A stretch of 59,895 nucleotides of DNA from Steroidobacter sp. (GTDB taxonomy: Bacteria; Pseudomonadota; Gammaproteobacteria; Steroidobacterales; Steroidobacteraceae): assembly GCA_025929585.1 (NCBI GenBank), contig JAICPY010000014.1, forward strand, positions 1-59,895. The letters run 5' to 3'. A program made the translations under genes and the position numbers. How positions within the stretch are numbered: the first letter of the stretch is position 1; every line of letters starts with the position of its first letter. Under the pieces are notes generated by a model that was not told the DNA's origin, searched no databases, and was given only the letters and a program-made list of their open reading frames with translations. This document shows, in pieces, positions 53,361 to 59,895 of the stretch.

Positions 53361-53500
53361 AGTGACGGGGTGACGAGGTGACGGAGTGACGAGGTCAGAA
53401 ACTTCGCGCCCAATGTTGCGCGAGGTTCACACCCGTCTTCGGATCTCTTCTTTTCTGAAATCTGACGTTGTCACCCCGTCACTTCGTCACCTCGTCACCC
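53361..53500. repeat. Octamer-arm hairpin HH23
   Basis: Arms 53361-53398 (GTGACGGG, GTGACGAG, GTGACGGA, GTGACGAG, then GTCAGA) and 53460-53500 (TCTGAC, then GTCACCCC, GTCACTTC, GTCACCTC), complementary along their length. The clearest case of the GTCAGA/TCTGAC boundary pair. It lies between the 86-residue gene and lemA. Confidence 0.94.
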
Positions 53501-53613
53501 TTCTCCTTCTCAGTCACCGGCTCTGCGCCGCAATTCGCCGGTAAGTATTTTCAAGCTTTTGGTTTTCGGTATGCTTGCGGCGCGTCGCATTTGCGTCCGT
53601 CTGGGGAGATGTC

Positions 53614-54198
53614 ATGGTCGGCTGGATTGTTTTAGCTATCCTCGTTGTCGTCGCGTTTTTCTTCGTCTCGGTTTACAACCGCTTGGTCGCGGGCCGAAAC
53701 GCCTATAAGAACGCGTTTGCGCAGATCGACGTACAGCTGACTCGGCGGCACGATCTGATTCCGAACCTGGTCGAAACCGCGAAGGGCTACATGAAACACG
53801 AGCGAGAGACGCTCGAGGCCGTGATTTCCGCGCGCAACGTCGCGGTCAGTGGACTGAAGAATGCGGCCGCGCATCCGGGCGATCCGAATGCCGTGCAACA
53901 ACTTGCGGGTGCGGAGAATGCATTGAGCGGCGCGCTCGGTCGCTTGTTTGCATTGGCGGAAGCCTATCCTGACCTGAAAGCGAATCAGAACATGATGCAG
54001 CTTTCCGAGGAGCTCACCTCCACCGAGAACAAAGTCGCGTTCGCGCGCCAGGCCTACAACGACTCTGTCATGAGCTACAACACGAGCCGCGAGATCTTCC
54101 CGAACAGCGTCGTGGCAAACACGTTCGCCTTCCAACCGGCGCAACTGTTGGAGATCGAATCGCCCGAGAAGAGGGCAGTGCCGCAGGTCAAATTCTAG
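53614..54198 (+). CDS. lemA: LemA family protein
   Basis: A 194-residue LemA-fold protein: one N-terminal membrane helix (about 3-24, VGWIVLAILVVVAFFFVSV) followed by the family motif VYNRLVAGRNAYKNAFAQID, LTRRHDLIPNLVETAKGYM and a four-helix core, ending YNTSREIFPNSVVANTFAF. LemA proteins have an antigen-display history but unknown biochemical role. The start at 53614 has GGGGAG upstream; the upstream codons to 53575 are non-coding. It is paired with an M48 protease gene, a widely conserved LemA-HtpX-like arrangement. Confidence 0.95.
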   Translation: MVGWIVLAILVVVAFFFVSVYNRLVAGRNAYKNAFAQIDVQLTRRHDLIPNLVETAKGYMKHERETLEAVISARNVAVSGLKNAAAHPGDPNAVQQLAGAENALSGALGRLFALAEAYPDLKANQNMMQLSEELTSTENKVAFARQAYNDSVMSYNTSREIFPNSVVANTFAFQPAQLLEIESPEKRAVPQVKF

Positions 54199-54310
54199 CG
54201 GGGTAGGTATTAGCGGGTCGCGGTTAGTCAGAAGAAGGCTCTTTGCCTATGTGCTCTGAACTTACTTGTGCCGCCCTCTTGCGACCCGCGGATCACTAGT
54301 CACAAATCAC
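54199..54310. repeat. Heptamer-arm element HH24
   Basis: Left arm 54199-54233 (GGGTAGG, TATTAGCGGG, GGTTAGTCAGAA), right arm 54281-54310 (GCGACCCGC, CTAGTCAC, ATCAC); similar arm types to HH14. It lies between lemA and the M48 protease gene and ends shortly before its GTG start. Confidence 0.75.
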
Positions 54311-54321
54311 TCTTCCCTTCA

Positions 54322-56256
54322 GTGAATTTCTTCCAGCGACAGGATGAAGCGCGCCGCGCATCGCGGCGGCTGGTGCTTCTTTTTGTGCTCGCCGTGCTTG
54401 CGGTCATCGTTGCGGTCGATGCGGTGGTGTTCTTTGTCTTGTCGCTGATGGACTCGCGTGCAAGCGACTCACCAAGCTCGATTGGTCAATGGATGAGTTT
54501 GAACACGGGAACCGTGCTCGGCACGTCGCTCCTCGTGCTCGGAATCATCGGGCTGGCAAGTCTCTACAAGACAGTCATTCTCAACGGCGGGGGAGGCGTG
54601 GTCGCGCGTTCGCTCGGCGGTGTGCGCGTATCTGCAGATACGACCGATCCCGCGGAGCGGCGTTTGCTCAATGTCGTGGAGGAGATGTCGATCGCTTCGG
54701 GCGTGCCGGTGCCGGAAGTCTATGTGCTCGAGAGCGAAGCCGGCATCAATGCATTCGCGGCAGGACACAATCCCGCCAACGCTGCGATCGGGGTGACGCG
54801 AGGTGCGATCGATAGTCTGAATCGCGCGGAGCTGCAGGGCGTGATCGCACACGAGTTCAGTCACGTATTGAACGGCGATATGCGTTTGAATGTCCGTCTG
54901 ATGGGGTTGCTCTTTGGGCTATTGGTCATCGCGCTCATCGCGCGCACCGTGTTGCGAGTCGCGCCGCATGGGCGAAGCCGTAAAGGAGGCGGCGCGGCCA
55001 TCGTGCTCGCAGCTTTCGCGATTCTGATCATCGGTTACGTGGGTCTGTTCTTTGGACGCCTGATTCAGGCGGCGGTGTCGCGGCATCGTGAGTCGCTCGC
55101 CGATGCATCTGCCGTTCAATTCACACGCGATCCGACCGGCATTCGTAACGCTTTGGTCAAGATCGGAGCCTCAGGATCGGGTTCGCAAATTGGTAATCCT
55201 GAAGTGGATGAAGTGGCGCACATGTTATTTGCGCCCGGGATGAAACGTTTCTTCCAAACGCATCCATCTCTGATCGAGCGGCTCCGCGCAATCGATCCGC
55301 ACTTCGATCCTGCCGAAATCGAAAGGATGCGAGCCGAGTCTTCCGCCGGCAAACAGCATGTAGACATCGATTCGAAAGCGGCTCCCGCAAACGCCGGGCT
55401 TGATGGGCTGATCAATCTCACAGGCGTCGCAGCCGGCAGTGGCATTGCAGAACTCGTCGCAAATCCAGTAACGGCGCACATGCAGATCGCTCGCGACATC
55501 CGTGAGTCGCTGCCGGATGCGATTACGAACGCAGCAAAGCACGCGAGCTCTGCGCGCGCTCTGCTCTTTGCTCTCGCGCTCGATGAAGAGATGCAAGCAC
55601 GCGACCGGCAGAAGCGATTCATTGCACAGCAGCTGGGCGAAGATCTGATCGCTCAGGTCGAGAAGCTGACGCCCACCGTTGATACGCTCGCGCCAGAACA
55701 GTACATGCCCGCTTTGCAGGGCGCTTTCCCGGCGCTGCGTCAGCTCGCGCGCGAGGAGCGCATGCGCTTGATGTCTTGTTTGAATTCGATGCTGCAGCGT
55801 GAAGGGAAGTTATCGCTGCGCAGTTTCGCTTTGCGCAAGCTCGCGCAGGTACAGCTGCGAGATTCGATCGAGCCCCATGGCTCTGCGCGATCGCTTGCTC
55901 TGGATGTCGTACAACAGGACGTGCACGTGCTGTTCTCGGTGCTCGCGCGAGAAGGACATCATTCCGAGGAGGAATCGCGGCGCGCTTATGAGGCGGGCAT
56001 GCATCATGTGTATCCTCGCGATCGGCCCGCATATGCTCCTCCTGCCGACTGGGTTGCCGCACTGGATGTTGCATTGAGCCGTTTGGATCGACTGGTACCG
56101 GCTGCCAAGGAACAGCTCATCGAAGCAATGACGAAGACGGTCACTCACGATAAGAAGCTCACCTTGGGCGAGGCGGAGTTGTTACGGGTTGTGTGTGCTT
56201 CGCTACATTGTCCGATTCCGCCTCTGGTGCAATCGGAACCGTCGGCGACAAAATAA
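54322..56256 (+). CDS. M48-family membrane protease (LemA partner)
   Basis: A 644-residue integral membrane protease. N-terminal helices (about 18-48 and 70-92), the catalytic VIAHEFSHVLNGD with the third zinc ligand Glu in SRHRESLADASAVQ, two more helices after the active site (about 198-218, 232-258), then a long soluble C-terminal domain (about 330-640) beyond the HtpX length. I start it at GTG 54322, since VNFFQRQDEARRASRR corresponds to the usual NFF start of LemA-associated M48 proteins; the upstream frame runs into repeat HH24. No ribosome-binding site is visible. Likely degrades or processes membrane proteins. Confidence 0.9.
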   Translation: MNFFQRQDEARRASRRLVLLFVLAVLAVIVAVDAVVFFVLSLMDSRASDSPSSIGQWMSLNTGTVLGTSLLVLGIIGLASLYKTVILNGGGGVVARSLGGVRVSADTTDPAERRLLNVVEEMSIASGVPVPEVYVLESEAGINAFAAGHNPANAAIGVTRGAIDSLNRAELQGVIAHEFSHVLNGDMRLNVRLMGLLFGLLVIALIARTVLRVAPHGRSRKGGGAAIVLAAFAILIIGYVGLFFGRLIQAAVSRHRESLADASAVQFTRDPTGIRNALVKIGASGSGSQIGNPEVDEVAHMLFAPGMKRFFQTHPSLIERLRAIDPHFDPAEIERMRAESSAGKQHVDIDSKAAPANAGLDGLINLTGVAAGSGIAELVANPVTAHMQIARDIRESLPDAITNAAKHASSARALLFALALDEEMQARDRQKRFIAQQLGEDLIAQVEKLTPTVDTLAPEQYMPALQGAFPALRQLAREERMRLMSCLNSMLQREGKLSLRSFALRKLAQVQLRDSIEPHGSARSLALDVVQQDVHVLFSVLAREGHHSEEESRRAYEAGMHHVYPRDRPAYAPPADWVAALDVALSRLDRLVPAAKEQLIEAMTKTVTHDKKLTLGEAELLRVVCASLHCPIPPLVQSEPSATK

Positions 56257-56375
56257 GTCACAGACTGTCAACATATCCGTGTTGAATCGGTGCGCCTTGA
56301 AGTCGCGGCCGTTTATCCGCATCTACCTATTCCCTCGCCGCTTCCTGCAGCGATCACCTGGTAATTTCTCGAAGA

Positions 56376-59300
56376 ATGTCAAAATCCATCGTCGTTCGGG
56401 GCGCTCGTCAGAATAATCTCAAGAACCTCGACATCGAATTGCCTACGAACGAGCTGATCGTGGTGACCGGAGTGTCGGGATCCGGCAAATCCTCGCTCGT
56501 GTTCGACACGCTTTATGCCGAAGGCCAGCGGCGCTACGTCGAAACCTTTTCTCCCTACGCGCGACAGTTTCTGGATCGCATGGATCGTCCTCAAGTGGAT
56601 CGTATCGAGGGCATTCCTCCAGCAATCGCGATCGATCAGACCAACCCAGTGCGTACGTCCCGATCGACCGTCGGGACGATGACGGAGATCAACGATCATC
56701 TGAAGCTACTGTTCGCCAGAGCCGCGAATCTGTACTGCCGGACCTGCGGCGGACCCGTGAAGCGCGATAGCGCTCAATCTATTTTTACGCAGGCGAGCGA
56801 ACGCTTAACAGCCCAGGGACTTCACGATGCAAGAGTTCTCATAACCTTTCCTGTCCCTGTGCCGCACAATTTTGCGGAGGCGGAAATTCTGAAACTCCTT
56901 GAAGGCCAGGGTTATACCCGAGTGTATTCGCGAACCACGGCGGCGCTGGAACAGCGTGCCGGCCGTCTCGCAAAACGGGCCGAGAAGAAAATCGATTCGA
57001 CGGGAACCGTCCTGGAGATCGTTCAGGATCGTCTGAGATTCAATGCTGAGAATCGCGAACGCATCATCGAGGCGCTCGAAACCGCGCTGCGCGTTGGCAA
57101 AGGCCGAGTGAGCATCGTCGCTAGCGACGATGTGAGCGGCGGACGGCGGACGGACGGTGAAAAGACCGGCTCGCGCCATCCTGACTCTTCCTCTGACACC
57201 GTCCGCCGTCCGCCGTCCGCCTCTCACCGGGCTGTTCCGCCATTCACCCACCTACGTTTTTCTTCCGATCTTCATTGCGCGCACTGCGACATTCATTACC
57301 AGGATCCGACACCAAGCTTGTTTTCGTTCAATTCGCCGATCGGCGCTTGCGAACAATGCCGTGGTTTCGGTCGCACGATCGGAATCGACTTTGGTCTCGT
57401 GGTGCCGGATGAGAGCAAGACTCTGAAGCAGGGCGCGGTTCGGTGTTGGCAAAGTGAATCCTATCGGGAATGCCAAGATGACTTGATGAAGTACGCCCGC
57501 AAGCGCGGTGTGCCGACTGATATCCCGTGGCGCGATCTCAGTGTCGAGCATCGCCGATGGGTCTTGGAAGGCGAAGGTTCGTGGGAGAACAAAGTTTGGT
57601 ATGGAGTCAGGCGCTTTTTCGCCTGGCTCGAAAGCAGGTCGTACAAGATGCACATCCGCGTCCTGCTGTCTAAGTATCGGGCATATACGCCTTGCGCCGC
57701 ATGTGGAGGGGCAAGGCTCAAGATGGACGCGCTTCTGTGGAGATTGGGTTCGCATGCCGACGCGCAGCGGACTTTAGGTCAAAGCGAACGATTCGTTCCA
57801 ACAGGGTTGAAGTGGAGCGACGCGGTCCTCCAGCAGTTGCCTGGCGCCAGTTTGTACGAACTGATGCAGCTGCCTATCGATCGATGCAGCGCATTCTTCG
57901 ATCGGCTGCAGCTTCCTGCGCCGCTGGATGAGGCGAGTGATTTGGTACTGCGCGAAGTTCGCAGCCGGCTCAGGTTTTTACGCGATGTCGGATTGGGCTA
58001 CCTGACGCTCGATCGTCAATCACGCACGCTTTCGGGCGGTGAAGTCCAACGCATCAATCTCACGACGGCGTTGGGTACTTCGCTCGTCAACACACTCTTC
58101 GTGCTCGATGAGCCCTCCATAGGGCTGCATCCTCGCGACATGAATCGCGTCATCGGCGTGATGCAGCGGCTGAAGGAGGCAGGCAATTCCTTGATCGTCG
58201 TCGAGCATGATCCTCAAGTAATGCATGCAGCCGATCGCTTGTTGGATATTGGCCCCGGACCTGGCGAGCGAGGCGGTGAGATCGTTTTCTATGGACACCC
58301 TAGCGCGCTAATCGATGCCGAAAATTCCTTGACGGCGGACTATCTGCTTGGACGCAAGACAGTGAGCGGCGGACGGCCGCCGGACGGTGAGCCAGAGGGA
58401 GAGGAAGATAGTAGTCGGGAGATAGCGGGTTGGAATGCTGAGAGCGGCTCCTCTGAGCTAACCGCGAACCGCCAACCGCTAACCGCTTCAATCCGCCTTC
58501 GCGGTGCTCGCGCGAACAATCTCAAGAACATCGACGTCTCGATCCCACTGCAGAAGCTCGTCTGCGTGACCGGAGTGTCGGGGTCAGGCAAGTCGACGCT
58601 TGTTCAAGATGTCCTCTATCCAGCGTTGCGCAAGCAGTTTGGTCGGCCGAGTGAAGCCCCGGGTGCTCACGACAGCATCCAAGGCGCAGAACATATCCAA
58701 GAAGTCGTGATGGTCGATCAATCTCCGATCGGTCGTACGACGCGCTCGAATCCCGCGAGCTACGTCGGTGCCTACGATGCGGTCCGCAAGCTGTTCGCAT
58801 CCACGCCCGCCGCGAAGGAGCGTGGTTACACGATCGGTACGTTCAGCTTCAACTCCGGCAATGGTCGTTGTGCGACGTGCGGTGGCAATGGTTTCGAGCA
58901 CATCGAAATGCAGTTCCTGTCGGATGTCTACTTGCGTTGCGCCGATTGCGACGGCCGCCGCTACCGTGCGGAGGTGCTAGAGGTTCGGCTCGAGCTTGCA
59001 GATCGATCCTTGAGCATCGCCGATGTGCTCGATCTAACCGTTTCCGAAGCGATCGTATTGTTCGCGAATGAAGCTGAGGTACTCGCGCGTTTGCAACCGC
59101 TGGCCGAAGTAGGTTTGGACTATCTTCGTCTGGGGCAGCCGGTGCCGACCCTTTCGGGCGGCGAGGCGCAGCGGCTCAAATTGGCGGGCTATTTGGCGGA
59201 TGCAGCGATTGCAAATGGCGCGAAAAAATCAAGTAAACGCGCGGGTGTCGATGTGCGGCGCAATCGAACCTTGTTCTTGTTCGATGAGCCCACGACAGGT

Positions 59301-59895
59301 CTACATTTCGACGACATCGAAAAGCTACTGCGCTCCTTCAGGCGTTTACTTGACGCGGGTCATTCGCTGCTCGTCATCGAGCACAATTTGGATGTCATCC
59401 GCGCCTCGGACTGGCTGATCGATCTGGGCCCCGAAGGCGGAGCAGCGGGCGGAGAAATCATCGCATTCGGCACGCCGGCCGAGGTAATGCGCAATGAGCG
59501 TTCGCACACGGGTCGAGCACTGAAGGATGAAGTGAGTGGCGGATGGTCGACTCGGGATTTCCTTCGATCACGGACGGCGGACGGTGAAGGAAAAGAGGCG
59601 GGTGATTTGCAAGTCGCGGATAGTTTGAGTGAGTCGGAGGCGAGCGCAAGCTACTCCGTACTCGCCACTAACCGCCAACCACTGACCGCTTCAATATCCA
59701 TCTTCGGCGCGCGTGAGCACAACCTGAAGAATATCGATGTGGAGTTGCCGCGAGATCAGTTTGTCGTCATCACGGGCGTATCGGGATCGGGCAAGTCGAC
59801 TTTGGCGTTCGATATCGTGTTTGGCGAGGGACAACGCCGGTACTTGGAATCGCTCAATGCTTACGCACGCCAGTTCGTGCAACCCGCATCGAAAC
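56376..59895 (+). CDS. uvrA: Tandem (double-length) UvrA with in-frame repeat insertions, 5' part
   Basis: UvrA recognises DNA damage in nucleotide excision repair. 1173 residues are visible and the frame stays open at the window end. Copy 1 shows Walker A GVSGSGKSS, UvrB-binding region, zinc-module Cys pairs (CRTCGG; CAHC...CEQC), signature TLSGGEVQR, then the second half with GVSGSGKST, CATCGG...CADCDG, LSGGEAQR and LFLFDEPTTGLHFDD. From about residue 1108 a second N-terminus begins (FGAREHNLKNIDVEL, VSGSGKST, RQFV), so the full protein is two fused UvrAs. Three repeat elements (57131-57227, 58361-58488, 59531-59693) interrupt it in frame at linkers and encode Ser/Gly/Arg-rich peptides beginning VSGG. 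The ribosome-binding site is weak. Confidence 0.93.
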   Translation, partial: MSKSIVVRGARQNNLKNLDIELPTNELIVVTGVSGSGKSSLVFDTLYAEGQRRYVETFSPYARQFLDRMDRPQVDRIEGIPPAIAIDQTNPVRTSRSTVGTMTEINDHLKLLFARAANLYCRTCGGPVKRDSAQSIFTQASERLTAQGLHDARVLITFPVPVPHNFAEAEILKLLEGQGYTRVYSRTTAALEQRAGRLAKRAEKKIDSTGTVLEIVQDRLRFNAENRERIIEALETALRVGKGRVSIVASDDVSGGRRTDGEKTGSRHPDSSSDTVRRPPSASHRAVPPFTHLRFSSDLHCAHCDIHYQDPTPSLFSFNSPIGACEQCRGFGRTIGIDFGLVVPDESKTLKQGAVRCWQSESYRECQDDLMKYARKRGVPTDIPWRDLSVEHRRWVLEGEGSWENKVWYGVRRFFAWLESRSYKMHIRVLLSKYRAYTPCAACGGARLKMDALLWRLGSHADAQRTLGQSERFVPTGLKWSDAVLQQLPGASLYELMQLPIDRCSAFFDRLQLPAPLDEASDLVLREVRSRLRFLRDVGLGYLTLDRQSRTLSGGEVQRINLTTALGTSLVNTLFVLDEPSIGLHPRDMNRVIGVMQRLKEAGNSLIVVEHDPQVMHAADRLLDIGPGPGERGGEIVFYGHPSALIDAENSLTADYLLGRKTVSGGRPPDGEPEGEEDSSREIAGWNAESGSSELTANRQPLTASIRLRGARANNLKNIDVSIPLQKLVCVTGVSGSGKSTLVQDVLYPALRKQFGRPSEAPGAHDSIQGAEHIQEVVMVDQSPIGRTTRSNPASYVGAYDAVRKLFASTPAAKERGYTIGTFSFNSGNGRCATCGGNGFEHIEMQFLSDVYLRCADCDGRRYRAEVLEVRLELADRSLSIADVLDLTVSEAIVLFANEAEVLARLQPLAEVGLDYLRLGQPVPTLSGGEAQRLKLAGYLADAAIANGAKKSSKRAGVDVRRNRTLFLFDEPTTGLHFDDIEKLLRSFRRLLDAGHSLLVIEHNLDVIRASDWLIDLGPEGGAAGGEIIAFGTPAEVMRNERSHTGRALKDEVSGGWSTRDFLRSRTADGEGKEAGDLQVADSLSESEASASYSVLATNRQPLTASISIFGAREHNLKNIDVELPRDQFVVITGVSGSGKSTLAFDIVFGEGQRRYLESLNAYARQFVQPASK
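57131..57227. repeat. Heptamer-arm hairpin HH25, in frame inside uvrA
   Basis: Left arm 57131-57160 (GGCGGAC/GGACGGC units), right arm 57196-57227 (CCGTCCG units), complementary; CTCTGAC opens the right arm. Translated in frame as about 32 residues between the UvrB-binding region (RVGKGRVSIV) and the zinc-module strand (LRFSSDLHCAHC) of the first UvrA copy. Confidence 0.93.
58361..58488. repeat. Chimeric heptamer-arm element HH26, in frame inside uvrA
   Basis: Left arm 58361-58390 (GGACGGC type, same end as HH25), right arm 58454-58488 (CTAACCG/CGAACCG units, complement of GGTTAGC). The arms differ in type, the reverse of HH7. Encodes about 43 residues between the first and second ATPase halves of UvrA copy 1, just before LRGARANNLKNIDVSI. 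Confidence 0.9.
59531..59693. repeat. Chimeric heptamer-arm element HH27, in frame inside uvrA
   Basis: Left part 59531-59588 (GTGGCGGATGG, then CGGACGGCGGACGG), right arm 59664-59693 (CTAACCGCCAACC, then CTGACCGCTTC). The right end matches HH26 almost exactly. Encodes about 54 residues in the linker between the two UvrA copies. Confidence 0.88.

Noticed and set aside
56257-56375. LexA box upstream of uvrA
   Set aside because: CTGT near 56268 is not followed by ACAG at the required spacing.
1384-59693. Short regular repeats resembling CRISPR arrays or REP/BIME elements
   Set aside because: Units are 7-9 bases, contiguous and degenerate, with no unique spacers and no Cas genes; there is no fixed REP consensus or RAYT transposase in the window.
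1-59895. tRNA or rRNA genes
   Set aside because: GTTCGA-like T-arm strings were noticed only inside coding regions, without acceptor stems or CCA ends.

Overview
The window looks like chromosomal DNA of a GC-rich gammaproteobacterium, probably from the Steroidobacteraceae/Nevskiales/Xanthomonadales neighbourhood. This is inferred from gene content (CIO-type cydAB, Hanks kinase-TPR receptors, HrpB, RluB, a double-length UvrA, a four-gene PspA cluster); no rRNA or tRNA is present to settle it. I see no prophage, insertion sequence, integrase or CRISPR array.

Layout. 1-1383 is the 5' part of hrpB. 1523-6728 is a four-gene PspA cluster: PspA, AAA ATPase, membrane coiled-coil protein, and a solute-binding/OmpA fusion. 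6979-8846 holds tesB and rluB. 8981-11375 is a NarL-type regulator with a hybrid kinase. 11553-15827 is a receptor kinase with TPRs plus a separate TPR protein. 16141-18700 is cydAB. 18848-21514 is a GH17-GT2 beta-glucan synthase-like fusion. 21623-26878 is an outer-membrane protein followed by an AttEFGH-like ABC exporter with an AttH/CrtC lipocalin. 26963-29141 is a SPOR-domain protein behind a c-di-GMP-I riboswitch. 29363-31698 is small unknown genes and a mini-secretin. 31782-35396 is a two-component system with a Do-type protease lipoprotein. 35554-41726 holds yceH, a 1321-residue FAD/Fe-S oxidoreductase and an exported D-2-hydroxyacid dehydrogenase. 41937-44881 is a phospholipase D-VTT fusion with an EEP phosphatase. 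44963-49748 contains folE, a dienelactone hydrolase, an exported SRPBCC protein, an M48 lipoprotein and an EF-hand protein. 50233-52322 is an OmpR/CpxA-like pair. 53614-56256 is lemA with an M48 membrane protease. 56376 to the window end is a tandem UvrA.

A recurring theme is the cell envelope: PspA, Do protease, several M48 proteases, two OmpR-type two-component systems, glucan synthesis, a SPOR protein and phospholipid-processing enzymes.

The most unusual signal is a family of about 27 hairpin-like elements spread through the window. Each arm is a run of degenerate short tandem repeats (mostly 7-mers, some 8- or 9-mers). The repeat sequence differs between elements, but the two arms of an element usually complement each other. 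A GTCAGA...TCTGAC pair often marks the arm-loop boundary. They lie between convergent, divergent and co-directional genes, often supply the last codons or the leader of neighbouring genes, and three lie in frame inside uvrA at inter-domain linkers. Several are chimeras, and two look like reciprocal arm exchanges.
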